Shown: positions 22,340-34,865 of the stretch, one piece after another
Layout of the letters: the number at the start of each line of letters is the position of its first letter
Position numbering within the stretch: position 1 is the stretch's first letter
From: Cryptomeria japonica
Taxonomy: Eukaryota > Streptophyta > Pinopsida > Cupressales > Cupressaceae
Direction of reading: 5' to 3'
Assembly: GCF_030272615.1 (NCBI RefSeq)
Contig: NC_081414.1
Span: 769,859,653 to 769,923,652 of the forward strand
Length of the DNA: 64,000 nucleotides
Notes under the pieces: generated by a model
Database searches by the model: none
Told to the model about the DNA's origin: nothing
The model's input: the letters and a program-made list of their open reading frames with translations, nothing else
Program-made: the position numbers and the translations under genes

Positions 22340-23640
22340 TATTTGATTGTGATCACAATGTTTACTTTCACAAAATGATAGATAGCACTGAACCATAATG
22401 TTGTCTTAGTCATTGCGTTAATAGCTCCTTGATACTCAGCCTCAATTGAAGAGAGCAATAGCATGCTGCTTCTTGCTCTACCAACAAATGGGGCCCGAAC
22501 AAAGGTGAAAGTTGTAACCTGAAGTAGTCTTACAATCATCAAGATTGCCAACCCAATCGGAGTCTGTGTAACCAACCAAGCGAAGTCCTGTGCCTACTAC
22601 ATAGTGAATCCCATAGTGATGTGTACTATGGATGTAATGAAGGATGCGTTTGGCATCTTTCCAATGAAGCTCATGTGGTTCCTGCATGAAGCAGGAAACC
22701 ATGCCAACCACAAATGAAATATCAAGGCATGTGTGAATCAAGTAAATGAGACTACCCACAAGCTAACGATGCAATGTGGCATCAACTGGTGGAGAAGAAC
22801 ATCGAGCCTCAATCTTAACTCCTTAAAGAAAGGGAGTCGGGGCAGACTTACAATAAGCCATATGAAAGCGTGTGAGAAGATCAAGAGAATACTTGGGTTG
22901 CAAAAGAGTGATCTCGAAAGATGACTGTGAAATCTCTATCCTGAGAAAATAGTGCAAAAGACCCAATTCAGTCATAGCAAATCTGTCATGCAAAGCAGAT
23001 TTGACAGTGCTAATGATGGATGTGGTACTCCCTGTAATGATCAAATCATCAATATAGAGCACAAGTATCAAGTGTGAGTCATCCTATTGCAAAATGTAGA
23101 CATTCAGATCAGAATGACACTTGGTGAACCCTACTGAGAGAAGAAAGGAATCCATCTTAGCGTACCAAGCCCTTGGGGCCTGCTTAAGGTCGTAAAGAGA
23201 TTTCCTTAGTCTGCAAACCAAGGAAGAATCCTAGATGAAACCCTGTGGTTTCTCCATATAAATATCCTCATCAAGATCCCCATGAAGAAAAGCACTCTTC
23301 ACATCCATCTGATGTACGACCCAACCATGAGTTGCGGCAATAGCAAGTGTTTAGAGAATGGAGTTCATCTTAGCTATGGGCGCAAAGGTCTTAGTATAGT
23401 CAACATGTGGAACTTGAGAGAAACCTTTCACAACAAGCCGAGCCTTATACTTACCCACACTACCATCTGCTGCAAATTTGGTCTAATAGATCCACTTACA
23501 TCGAACCATGTTTCTTCCCTTAGGGAGAGGGACTAACTCCTACATGTTGTTCCTCATCAAGGAACTGTACTCTTCCTCCATAGCTTGGTCCCACTCAGGA
23601 ACCCCTAATTCTTCCTGAAATGTCTGTGGATCGAAAGTGG
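22340..23640 (-). pseudogene. copia-2 RT and truncated RNase H
   Basis: Reading down from 23640: [99 protein letters not shown] (about 23055) is the RT active site, and LGLLHYFLRIEI follows. RNase H shows GSLIYLIHTCLDI, GYTDSDWVGNLDDCKTTSGY and a broken EAEY region, then stops at KVNIVITIK, before the last catalytic part. Stops and at least two frameshifts are present. Confidence 0.88.
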
Positions 23641-24006
23641 TAGCAATGAATGCATGTGGAAGGGCCTAATGCTGTGATCGATTCCTCTGTGTATATGAAG
23701 GATCCCCAATAAGAGAACCCGCTGAATCAAGTGTTTGTCGAGCCCAACGAGGTCTAGGTGGATGTGGAGAATAAGGCTCCTCAATTGCAAGTGGACCTGG
23801 CAGAGGTGTAAGTGAGTCTGAGTTGAAGGAGTCTCATCATTTGAATCACTGACATCACTATCCACAATGGAGGAAGTTGGAGGAGGTAGAGAGGCTAAGC
23901 TAGGAGATCTTTCCTCAAAGTGAATCATTGACATCACAATTGGTTTCGTACTAGCCCAAGCCTCAATAGGAGTAATACCTTGCAAAGCTTTGTGAGGAAC
24001 ACGATT

Positions 24007-24535
24007 CTAGATGTGTGTGGCACAACTAATAGCCTCTGCCCAAAAGGAAAGATCAAGAGAACATGCATGTATCGTACAACTAGCCATTTCTTTCAAAGTT
24101 CTATTCTTGCGCTCTGCAACTCCATTCTGTTGTGGAGTGTATGCAACATAATGATGAAGATCAATCCCCTCAAATTTACAAAAATCCTCAAGTCTTTTAT
24201 TCACATATTCCCTTCCATTGTCTGTACGAAGAATATTGACCACTTTACCAGATTGCTTCTCCATACGAGTCTTGAAGTCCTGAAATCTATCAAATACTTC
24301 ATTTTTATGAATAAGAAAGTAGACCCAAGTGAAGTAGGAGTAGTCATCAATGAAGGTGAGGACATAGCAGGCCTTACTAAATGAAGGTGATGGAAATGGA
24401 CCTGCTACATTGCTGTGAACAAGTTGAAGAACTTCCAAAGCTTTCCAAGCTTTCCCCTTATCAAACTTCTCCTCAGGATTCTTGCCCATGGAACAACCTG
24501 AACATACACCCTCTGAAAAACTGATTCAAGGTAGA
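24007..24535 (-). pseudogene. copia-2 integrase core
   Basis: Minus-strand motifs: HSNVAGPFPSPSFSKACYV, FIDDYSYFTWVYFL, LRTDNGREY (second catalytic Asp) and TPQQNGVAERKNRT (catalytic Glu). The first catalytic Asp is Asn (HSN), the same position changed in copia-1. The frame from 24489 to 24007 is open. Confidence 0.9.
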
Positions 24536-24561
24536 CCTATGACCATGTCTTTAGTGCTGAG

Positions 24562-25025
24562 CTACTGAAGATAGTGGTAGTTGAGGTGGTCACCAAACCA
24601 GTCATGCCATAGTTTACTTTTTAAATTTGAATGAGTAAGCAAGACCCTAGAAAGAGAACTTGGCACAAAGTGGGAGAATGAATAAATCCTTGAGTTGTCA
24701 TTGACTTGTCCTACTACTACCAAGGCATCATTATCAAGTTCCTTTACCACAACTAAATCAGGTGTAAACTCAACCTTTTTCCCATTCCCATAGTGAGTGA
24801 TTTGGTAGATAGAAAGAACATTGGTAGACAAGTTAGGAACATAGAGAAAATTCTCAAATGTTCCATCATCTATGCCAACTAAACCTTTCCCTTCAACCTT
24901 AACTTGTGCATCATCACCTATATAAATGTGAGGTACCTTTGATGGCTCCAATGAAGAAAATTGCTCCTTTGTAGAACCCATGTGATAAGAGGCACCCGAG
25001 TCAAGTATCCACTGCTGGGAAGAAC
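24562..25025 (-). pseudogene. copia-2 aspartic protease and pre-integrase region
   Basis: Reads QQWILDSGASYHMGSTKEQF at the start; D-S-G-A-S is the intact protease active site. It continues through GDDAQVKVEGKGLVGI, FLYVPNLSTNVLSI and HNLKSKLWHDWFGDHLNY to 24562, where a stop interrupts the pre-integrase zinc region. Confidence 0.85.
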
Positions 25026-25371
25026 CCCCTTTTCCCTTAGACTATGAGGAAGAGGAAGAAGATGAATCCTTCTTTGTGTAGGTGGATGGTAAGTTCATGT
25101 TATTTTTATTAAAAATATTTGTCAACTCATCAACTTGCTTGGCCTAGCATCGATGCTCATCATGACCATACTTCTTTCAAATAGCACAAGTTGGTTTATC
25201 CTTCTTAGGTGGAGTCCCCTTCTTGGAAGAGGATGAAAAATTGCCTTGTGATGGAGAGGATGATTGCCCTTTTTCTTGTTGTGTCTTTGACTTAGATTGC
25301 TTCTTCTTCTTGTTGGAATCTTTGCCTTGACCTCCTTTATTCCCTTGATTAGCCACCAAAGCCTTGGACTT
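25026..25371 (-). pseudogene. copia-2 Lys/Ser-rich linker and CCHC knuckle
   Basis: A basic Gln/Lys/Ser stretch (25359-25180) precedes a knuckle read as CAI-stop-KKYGHDEHRC at about 25190-25150: the second Cys codon has become TGA. A serine run (SSSSS) follows at about 25060. This is the nucleocapsid end of gag. Confidence 0.7.
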
Positions 25372-25983
25372 TCAAGACTTGAGAAGCCCCATGTTCAACA
25401 ACTTAGATTGTTCCAACATCAACATTATTGTGAAAACATCAAATGAAGGCATAGTGTAGAAACTCCCCACTATCAAACGGTGAGTTTGGAAGCTAGAAAC
25501 AAAAGCTGCATATTCTGGTGCAAACTTGCCCAACAAGTTGAATATCAACTGAGCATCATTTTTGTCAATTCCACAATCCTTAAGCTTTTCTCTTAGCTCA
25601 TTTTCTTTGGTCAAATAATCTTGGATTGTATCAAAACTCTTGGGATCCAAGTTGGTGAGCTCATTGTCAATCTTGTAACCTCTGATTTTATAAACTTGAG
25701 CATACAATTTTTGAAATATATTCCAAGCCTCTTTGATTGTAGAACACTTCTCAATGTGAAAAATGAGGTCATCTGATACATACTTGCACAAAGTTCCAAG
25801 AGCCATGCAATTTTTAGTGAGCCATTCTAACTGAGCATTAGGATCAGTCTTAGGATCTGGTGGTTCTGCTATTGTTCCATCTATGTAATGTGTGAGATCT
25901 GTTTCCATTAATTTACTCCATGCTTTAATTTTCCAAGATGCATAATTATGTGGAGTTAAAGGTGGAGATTTATGAGAACTCAT
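25372..25983 (-). pseudogene. copia-2 gag (UBN2-type)
   Basis: I choose the ATG at 25983 (MSSHKSPPLTPHNYASWKIKAW), since the 22 codons upstream in frame have no gag character. The capsid motifs follow: SDDLIFHIEKCSTIKEAWNIF, LYAQVYKIRGYKIDNELTNL, IQDYLTKENELREKL, LIFNLLGKFAPEYAAF. It is open for about 204 codons to 25372. It would form the particle shell with the knuckle region that follows. Confidence 0.85.
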
Positions 25984-26099
25984 TGCAACAAAAATTAAAG
26001 AGCACAAGGAAAGAGAGGCACAATCACACAATACACCCCCCCAATTCACTCAATCAAAGACTCCCCCCAAAATGATGATTCGACACTTTATACTTAGTG

Positions 26100-27085
26100 C
26101 GTGTACAATGGGCCACTTGCAAAAAATGGAAAAGTGGACTTCTGATTTTAAATTTACAACTACCTCAATGAGGCCAAAGGAGACTCAAACTAATAATACA
26201 AGAGATCTAAACTAAGATCCAAGCAAATTACAAGTACCAAGTAGGCCAAAAAAGACTAATATCTAAAAGTACATATCCACTGAAAATCTCTGAAAACAGA
26301 TCATAGATTATGAAAGTAGACAAAAATTATGCACTTTAAAAAAAACAACATCTGAAAAGGAGGTCGTATGAGCCCAAACAAAGCCTTTGAAGTTACAAAA
26401 TTAGGGATTGAATAGGTACAACTAAGAGAATTCAAGAATTATAAAAACCCTGTGCACCAAAATCAAAAAATAGCTAGACCACTGTGAAGAGCATGAAAAA
26501 TTAGCCCAAATCAAAAAAAATTGCACCAAAAAAGGAGCAAAATTGAGCAAGTTATGAGCCTCTAGAGTTGACCCAAAAATCCAAACCGCTCAACATAGAG
26601 GGGTCTAAAATTGTCAAAAGCTACTGATGTCAGCAAAACACTGTGCTAAATTTGAGAGCCGTCTGACCATGAAAATGGCCATCGCACCCTTGGACCAGGC
26701 TGACTAGGCGTTGACTATGTGCTGTTGACTGGACAGAAGGTACAAACCCCCCTAAAAAAAAATTCAAAAAAAAAATATTTTTTATTTTATTTTTCAAAAA
26801 AAGATTTTCAATTGGAAAATTATTTTTTCAGAATTTTTTTTTTGAAAAAATCCAAAAACTTCATACCGTACAACTTCAAATTGGGCAAAATTTTTTTCCA
26901 ACACCCAAAATTTGACTTTTGCCAAAATAGGTTGAGTTTATACTCGATTTTTATGGAAACGACCTCCCAGATGCAATGGTGAGGTCGAAAATGCTCTAGG
27001 ATGCCTCCAAAACATGTAGTACCTTAGATCCAAAAATACAAGCCTTCCAAGATGTCTCCCAAAACCAATCAATGAAGCCCCAATA
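26100..27085 (-). other. copia-2 5' leader, about 1 kb without a gene
   Basis: This lies between the primer-binding site and gag. It is A/T-rich with long T/A runs at 26755-26900 (on the plus strand, AAAAAAATATTTTTTATTTT-like). No coding frame with protein character was found. Confidence 0.6.
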
Positions 27086-27097
27086 GCTCTCATACCA
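27086..27097 (-). other. primer-binding site of copia-2
   Basis: On the minus strand it reads TGGTATGAGAGC, one base off the initiator-tRNA-Met site, immediately next to the LTR end ...CTCACA. Confidence 0.85.
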
Positions 27098-27521
27098 TGT
27101 GAGATTTTACCAAGATCAAGAGCATAATTAAAAACATAAAGAGAGACAATAGAATGACAAGAACAAACTATATTCTCATCAATATACAAATGATCAACTA
27201 GATTAGCCAATACAATGAATATGGGTCTGCTTATATAGGCAAGGCCATATGGATATGTGAGCACAAAATCATGACATGTGGCTCAATGAGAAACAAGGGT
27301 AGGTAAGAAATACTAAGGGTAGGTAGGAGAAATAATATAATATTCTACAAGAGATGGATGACCCACCGAATGTGGAGTGTAGCAGCAAAATAAGACCACA
27401 AAAGGTGGAATTTCTCCTACAAGCTATATCCCTATGTGCACAGTTCCCTAAGTGTCTCATATCCAAACTACGAAGAGATGCATTATCCTAAGTTAACTTA
27501 ATTAAAGTGTAATAATATCCA
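27098..27521 (-). repeat. 5' LTR of copia-2
   Basis: On the minus strand it starts TGGATATTATTACAC (27521) and ends ATCTCACA (27098), 424 bp. A TATA-like TATATAAG is found at about 27239-27232 (plus strand CTTATATA). The outer boundary is inferred from the TG start, as the partner LTR is absent. Confidence 0.7.
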
Positions 27522-30451
27522 TGATGAATATTTATTTACATGAACAATGTTATCTTATTGGTTATGTCAATTTGCAAGTGATTGATGTACTATTGAGTTT
27601 GTATGTTTTATTGGATTCATATATATGAGTAATTGAATGATTGGGTATGCATAAACTATTTTTTGTGTGGGATGACTTAAATATCTATTGTCTCTATCCC
27701 TGAGATTGGTTTAGTGTTGGTGTAGATCTATTTAGTTGACCTTGTTCATGGTCATTTTTGAATTGTTATGTGTGCAATGAGATGAGGGGATGCATGATAT
27801 ATAGTTCCTATATAGTTATTATTAGACATAGCATATTGTTTTGTCATTATGACATGATAGCTTGGTTAGAAATTTCAATGGGAGTTGTTGCCAATGATGG
27901 TTTTATGGTATTATATTTGTTCCTAATTTTTTGATAGTGGTTGCATTCTCTTGGTTTGGAGATTGTCGTTTGAATTTACCCTTTGATAGCTCATGGTATT
28001 GAGGGTCAGTGCAAGAAGATGAGTCCACTTTTTGGCCAAAAAGTGGAAGTGTTTTCCTTGATTTTCAGATTTTGTCTCATTTGAGCTTAAATTTTGAAAC
28101 ACTTGGAGATTGAATCTTGGAAAAAGTCAAGAATATAAAAGATAGTCCTCTAAGTGTGCTTTCCAAATATGTAATTTATTTTAATACCCACATAATAAAA
28201 AATAACTTTTGGAATGGAGTTCTAAAAACTATGTTTTAAAAATGCCCGTTTTAGGACCATACCATGCATGTGTACGACCCACACTTTTTGACACAATTCA
28301 AATTATTTTCTCAAACCATTTTGGGAAATGGTTTGTAACTCACTGAAGATTGATGAGCATATTTTTTTGTATTTTTTTTTTTAAATATTTTATTTTTTAT
28401 TAATTTTTTAATGACTGTAATTATGTTTTTAAAAATTTGACGTGTACGACCCACATAATTTGATGTAAACTTAACATTTTTTAACTTTTTTTTTTTAAAA
28501 TAGAAAAGAATTTTGTGTAGATTGATGACATATAATTTTTTTTCCAAAATTCACTAAAATAAAAAAGTTATTAAATTAACAAAATAAGTTAATATTTCAA
28601 TTTTATGGACCTGATTTAGTATAAATTAAATGAAAAATAGTTAAAATAATCATTTTTAAAATAAATTTACATATTTAGAATCTAGACAGCATAATCTGAA
28701 ATGGGTTTTTATTTCGTATAAAAATTCTCTAATTACAAGCACGTAAATGATTTCAGAAGATCATATTTGTGCTTTCATTCATGGAGATTTGAATTTTCAG
28801 GTCCATGTCTCAGGTGTTGCCATCCCAGGCCTATCGCAGGCCTAATCCTGAGCCAAGTGGTGGGTTGTGGAATCAACTTCCATAGAACGGGCCCCCGTTT
28901 TCAAACAAGGGCGGCTTGTGGAAAAAAAAGAAAAAATACAATTTAGAAATGGGAGCTGTTTCTAAAAAATGGGCCCCCGTTTTGTTTAAAAGCGGGCTCC
29001 CATTTTATAACAAAATGGGGGCCCATTTATTTTTGCTTCAGGCCCCCATTACCTTTCGGCTCGGGAGCCCGAAGCATAAACGGATCCTCGTTTTTTGAAA
29101 ACGGACCCTCATTTATAAGGGTGTGTTTTCCAACGCGTGGACTTCCGTGAATTTGTGACTCATTACCTTGCACTTGCCCTTGAGTTCTTTGATTTTGTTG
29201 AGCCATGGATGATCTTCAATTAGGATATGCTTATCATGACGCTTTGATATCTTGGTTACATATTTTATTGGACAATTACTGTAGTGATGTGGATTCATCA
29301 TTTGACAATGGATGTTTATCCTCATATGATTAGAGATTTTAACATATTAGTTTTACATGGAGGAATTTTAGTATTTTTTTGATGTTCTAATAAAGACACC
29401 AATTCCTCCATGAAAAACCAATATATTATTATATTGGTTTGCCATGTGCATATTTATTTGAGGAGTATTAGAATGTTTATCTCCTTGTGTACTGTCAGAA
29501 ATTTATTTTGATATTTATTGATTCAAAATTTAGGAGATGTCATTGGGCATATTCTTTTGGTTTGCAGATGGATTTAGTTTGATCCTTTTTAAATTGTCAA
29601 ACTTACATCCATATTAGCTACATGATACATATGTTGTGTTTGATAAATGGTGATTGAATAATTGGGAGTAGTTGAGATTTTTGATTTGGGGTATTGTAAA
29701 GGAGATCATACTTAACAAACTTTATCTTTAGAGGTGTATATACAAGTACATGCTACATGCTTATGATTTGTAGGTTCTCCCTTTGGCCATTTTAATCTTT
29801 TTGGATGTTTGGATTCACATGGCATTAGATTTGATGTTAGTTGGAGATATTGTGAACACTTGTTTATGGTCATGTGTTATTTTCCTTTGTTGATTGTGGA
29901 AAACTTGGGAGAGCATTAGAAATTAGTGGTGAGAGATGTATTGAGGCATAAATTTTTGAAGGATTTGCATATTTTTATGGATGTTACATAGTAATACATG
30001 ATATTTATTACACACTTATATGTAATGCTATTGGTATACTTGAGGTTCTTTGAACATTTTTAGATTTGATACTAGCTATGTGGTGGGAGTTCATAGATGT
30101 GTGTGTTCTTCATTGACAGGGTTGCACATGGACCTTGTAATTGTGGGTTATAGGTTGTGCATATTTTTATGGAATGAGTTTACTATTTTTGTATATCTTA
30201 TATTCATTTTTGATCAATTCTATTTTAAATCACGTGATTCTTATTATGATAATACCTTAGAGTCTATGTTATCAGTTGGATTTGATTCTTGTGTTCTCTA
30301 GATTCAAATATTTTCACCTTGGCATGTTGCTCTTCTTCATGGGTAGCATGTTAGAGGATGGTATAATTTATTGCTTAGTATGTGAGATATATTTTATTTT
30401 ATTTCAAGTATCTTAATGGAAAATCAAATAATTGTGGAGATTCATGCATAG
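27522..30451. other. AT-rich intergenic or decayed repeat DNA, no gene
   Basis: No frame has protein character. Two copies of GTGTACGACCCACA-type sequence (28270 and 28442) head an imperfect tandem duplication of about 170 bases (28265-28600). A G/C-rich island with inverted repeats occupies 28880-29110; see hairpin. Confidence 0.5.
28969..29026. repeat. 16-bp inverted repeat in a G/C-rich island
   Basis: ATGGGCCCCCGTTTTG (28969-28984) pairs with CAAAATGGGGGCCCAT (29011-29026) with a single G-T mismatch, around a 26-base loop. Related GGGCCCCCGTTTT and GGGCTCCCATTTT boxes recur at 28889, 28994 and 29041. Confidence 0.75.
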
Positions 30452-31586
30452 TGTAGCATCATTAAATTGCGATCCTTGCAATTTTGACCACATTTTATGT
30501 CCTCACCCTAGCGGCTGCATTTACCTACTCAATTGGGAACCCTCTTTACATCATTCTTCCAGATCTCCTCTTGTGTTAGCCCTCACATCACCTTGTGACC
30601 CTGTCCAAGCCCCAAAATAGGGCAGGATAAGGGTGTGGCACCCATGTCCTCCCTCTTTGGGTGGCCCTAAAATGGGCCCATCTGACCCTTTGCCCTAATT
30701 TGCTCTTCCAGATTTAATTTCCCCTATGTCGGCCTTTGGTGAGATGGAAATGAACCATCCTAGGCAAGTATAAAGGGAGACTTAATTCCCTCATTTGATT
30801 GGGGGGGGGGGGGGGGGGTGGGTTGAAATAGAATAAGAAAAGATAAAAGAAATTGGGTAAATAAGTGGAAGGTCTCTATTATCATCATCAAGCATTCAAG
30901 TGTTCAAGTCTTCAAACATCTCCTTCTTCATATCCCTTCTTCATTCATCCATTGGAGAAACATTACAACATTCATTTGCAAGTATGTATGTGTGTTAGGG
31001 TTTTGTCATGTTACATGCCATTTCATTAAATACTTGTGATTACATTCAAGAAGCAAAGCAACCATCATCAACAAATTGTAGATCTACAAGGTATAGGCTT
31101 CCATTATTCACATTTAAGCATTTGAAATTACTTTCTTTCAAGGTTGATTCCTTAATTGAGGTTTGACTAAGGCAAACCCCTATCCACAACCCTTCTTCCT
31201 TTCTAATCTATGTGTAGGTTGCAAGTGTGTGGATATAATTGCAGGTTTAGGCTTCATTTTCAGAGACAAAAAAACCCTTTTCGACTCACAAATATTTTAG
31301 AGGATCATGTGCAACTTCAACACAGTCCCAATAATTTTTCTCTAAATTTGCAAGGCAGATCTATATTAGTCTAAATATCTCAAATCTGAAGTTATAGTGT
31401 GATCCCAAGTCAGTAGCTCTCTATTTCATCCATTTTGACTTCCTTTTATGCATAGTCAACAAGTCAACATATCTATTTACAAAAGAGGTTAAATTACATT
31501 CCAACCCCTTGCAATTTACTTTAAACTAGGGTTTCCTTTCTCTCTCCTGGGTGGGCAACCACTAGGAGCCAATTTTTTACTTTACA
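30452..31586 (+). repeat. solo LTR, diverged relative of the 34474 element's LTR
   Basis: Starts TGTAGCATCATTAAATTGCG and ends ACTTTACA. Start, end and internal blocks (GTGTGTAGGTTGCA-like, a GGTTTGACnnAGGCAAACCCC block, TTTTTCTCnAAATTTGCA) match the LTRs at 34474 and 41020. Flanks CATAG (30447-30451) and TATAG (31587-31591) agree at 4 of 5 bases, as expected of an old target duplication. It contains an 18-base G homopolymer (30801-30818). No internal element DNA follows. Confidence 0.78.
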
Positions 31587-34473
31587 TATAGTTATGATGA
31601 TGTACTTCATGGATTGGCCCTATATAATGTATACAATAATTGGGAGAATATTAGGATTAGGTGTTGTACATTGTGCACATAACATTGATTTAGTTTAATT
31701 ATATAGTTCAATAAATATTTATTTGTGTTTCATCCTAGGTGATGTGTGTAGGCATATTAAATCATTAGTTGGGGCCACTTATAAAACTTTATGTAACATT
31801 GGGTTAGTTATTTTATTTGTAGGAGACGTAGGATAATTTTTAATACTTAAAGAATGATATTTAATAATGTGAAAACATAGTACTGAATATTAAATATGGG
31901 TTCAATGGTGTTAATAAACCACTTGGTTGTATTTTTGTAAGCTTCTATCTATAAAAGAAAGATTATTTTTAGTAGTTTAAGATTGGTTAGGTGGGGTTTT
32001 GACTTATTTATCATTGTATTGGGGCTTTTTTGAGGGGTATATATGTGAAGCATTCGATGAGATGTATGGATACATGCTTCGACACATTGAGGATGAATTA
32101 AAGAGGGTTGATATTTTATAGGTGTTCATGGAGGCTCTATAAGTGAATTTTAATGTTTCATTGTTGGCTAATACATTGAGCATGTATGCTTTTAGAGGCT
32201 AGTTTTTTTCACTATGTGTGGATTTTACAAAGGTATATCTCTTGGTTTTTATTAAGATAAATAGGTTTTATAGGGACCTGAAACCCAAAATCATCCAAAA
32301 ATACAAAGTTAACCAGAAACTAACCAACAACTAAACAACAAAAATAGGGGACTCACCCCAGCAATTCTAACCACAAGAAACAAAATAGAAACAAGGAAAA
32401 CTATCCCAAAACTAAGTAAGAGCTTTCAAAAGCTCAGTATTATTCTAGATCACTCTATTATTGATCTCTTGGAGTTATTTCATGATGAACATCGAACTAC
32501 CTCTTTCATGTTTCTTGCTCTTGGTCTTGGTGGAGGGCCCCGTAGATGCTTGCATATCAAGGATTCTTGTCTTGGTTAGTGTCTGAGGATAATTCAGATA
32601 TGGTCATGTGAACTTTCTGCAAGGTGTTTTCCTCGTTGACTCTTCTAATACCTTCAACAGTGTTATACATTGCTTCCTTACTAACTTTCACCAAACCCTT
32701 ATGCTTACTCTTTAAATCCTGGATTTCATTCTCCAACATGTCAATCCTAACCTCATGTTCATTTTTCATAACCGTAACATCTTGCATAAGTTTTTGGGAC
32801 AACTATAGGAGTTTGTTAGTTTTATCAGGTGTCACATTCTTTGTGAAAGAGTCCACAATATCCTTGATCCTCTATTTCAGGAAGATGATTTCACCAAAAA
32901 CCCATCAAAAGCATTTGTCCTAATTATCCAATGAATTGCCTAGGAGGTTTTCAATATCCATTTCATCATATTTAATATGATTGGCATCCACATTTAGGGG
33001 AATATCAAGTTTAATTTCATTTTCCCCTTTTCCTTGAATCTTCACCTTTTTTTTTCCAGTTTTTTTTTTAAGGATTTTGCAGGCCCGGATTTTGGGGATG
33101 AGATACAAGGGATTTCAACTTTTTTGCTACCCATATAGGTGGATTTTTCCTGCTACTATTTGTGCTAGGTGTGGGATTCTATGGGGGACTATCATCCTCA
33201 GAGGGTTAATATTCAGAATCCTCTGAAACTATATCTCTTATTATTGTATGTTATTTATTTGATATTTTACTTTTTTTTATTTTTATGCTTGTATATGAAT
33301 TATTTTCTCTCAAATGGTTATGTAGGAAATGGATTAATCATTATGGTTGATTTTTATAGATCAAATTAAAAAAGAGGATAAATAAGAAAAAATAAGCTTA
33401 ACAATAAAACAATTGAAATTACACAAAGAAATAAATGGTAATTAAGACACCAATAAGGGTAAAAATAATGCTTGGTGTTCATAATTCTCTAGAGAAGGGT
33501 ACATAAGAAATTAATACCATAAAGTATAAGGCAAGAAAAGTGACATTGCACAAAGGGTATAATTTTGGACAATCTTATGTAAGACTCAATTAAAATTTTA
33601 TGGATTGTGTGGTGATTGGAATTACCATGAAAGAAATAATTATACATTGATGAGGTTATCTATAGATATAAAATGAAGAGGTAAAAAAAGAACCATTCTA
33701 TCCTACTTACCATAGTTATGATAAAGAGATAAATTATATATTATGTTAAAGGAGTTGTATAACGTCCACTCTATACATAATTTAGTGGATACAAAAAGCC
33801 TATATGGAAGACTAATATAAATCCTAATCAAATACAAAATAATCTTCTACATAAAAAGATAATAGATATTTTTGTAATTACAGAGGAGGAAGTTGATTAG
33901 GTAGAGGAAAGTGCAAGAGGGATGGTGATAACTATTTTAATTGTAGTAAATAGATACAATAAGCTAGTGAATAAAGAATGACCTCTTTACTTGTGGTAAG
34001 CACAATATTATTTCTTCCATGTGCCACTATAGTAAAAGAGTGATGTGTAATAATGAGTATATATAAGAACTAGGGTTATAATAAAGGTACCAAAATATAT
34101 ACCACAAGGATAAAGGATATTCCAAAATAAGAAATTCAATATTAAAAGAAACCTCTAGTTAAGACTTTTAGAAAGAAATTAAACCTTCAAAATCCACAAA
34201 TAAAATTAAAAACAAGAAAAATAAGATGATAATAATTGCTCACCAAGGTACCAATATTGCAAAAGGTAAATAAGTCATCATATACATAGAAGATTATGAA
34301 GAAGAGGGATGAAAATTCTTCCATAATAAGCATTAGTATGATCAATTAATTCAAAATGAAAAAACTATGTTAAATCAACAACATAATGATTGAAATAGTT
34401 ATTTATTATATGAGAAAGTTATTGCATTGAAGTATTTTATTACATTGGCTAAATAGAAAAACATATAAGAAAT
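31587..34473. other. AT-rich DNA with no recognised gene
   Basis: The only coding-like part is the minus-strand frame noted separately (32557-33108). The remainder (31587-32230 and 33170-34473) is A/T-rich and stop-dense in all frames, without a recognisable repeat. Confidence 0.5.
32557..33108 (-). pseudogene. unidentified Lys/Glu-rich coiled-coil reading frame
   Basis: One frame is kept for about 550 bases with four stops. A basic start (KILKKKTGKKKVKIQGKG) is followed by NVDANHIKYDEMDIENLLG, then a heptad-like segment (MKNEHEVRIDMLENEIQDLKSK, read in two parts). I do not recognise it. The frame continuity and polar composition suggest a decayed gene or transposon ORF rather than chance. 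Confidence 0.3.
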
Positions 34474-34646
34474 TGTAGCGTCCTAAAATTGCGACACTTG
34501 CAATTTCGACTGCATTTCGGTCTTCACGATGGCGACGCAACACGCAACCTGAATGGAGACCCCAAAACTTGCTCACGACACTGAAAACTGCATTTTTCAA
34601 GCACCATTGGCCTGAACCTCCTTGCACCCCGCTGTCCCGGAGGTGG

Positions 34647-34739
34647 GACCAGAGCGCCCAGCGCCCTGGTCCCTCAGGACCAGAGCACCCAGCGCCCTAG
34701 TCCCTTAGGACCAGGGTGCCCAGCGCCCTGGTCCCTGGG
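34647..34739 (+). repeat. three 31-bp tandem units in the 5' LTR
   Basis: Units 34647-34677, 34678-34708 and 34709-34739 each start GACCAG and contain CCCAGCGCCCT. The 3' LTR has only two (41193-41223, 41224-41254). Each unit is nearly self-complementary. Confidence 0.95.
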
Positions 34740-34857
34740 TCCTATTTTGGGCCCGGTTTCCTAAGTGATATCAGGTCTTTTTGATTGCAATTTGGAAATA
34801 TACTTCCCTGGTCGGCCTAAGGTCCGGAAAATCAGTCTATCAGCCCTAATTGACAAG

Positions 34858-34865
34858 TATATAAA
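34858..34865 (+). promoter_or_regulatory. TATA box of the gypsy-type LTR
   Basis: TATATAAA, followed about 20 bases on by a CT-rich stretch typical of transcription start regions. The copy in the 3' LTR is at 41373-41380, at the equivalent offset once the missing 31-bp unit is counted. Confidence 0.7.

Larger units (their letters stand above)
22340..27521 (-). mobile_element. copia-2: 3'-truncated Ty1/copia retrotransposon
   Basis: On the minus strand: LTR 27521-27098, primer-binding site 27097-27086, a leader of about 1.1 kb, gag, knuckle, protease, integrase, RT and most of RNase H, ending near 22340. No 3' LTR is present, so the copy is truncated and no target duplication can be shown. 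Its sequence is unlike the other copia elements here. Confidence 0.85.

Noticed and set aside
30801-30818. G-quadruplex-forming element
   Set aside because: A plain 18-G homopolymer inside an old LTR, prone to sequencing error; no sign of function.
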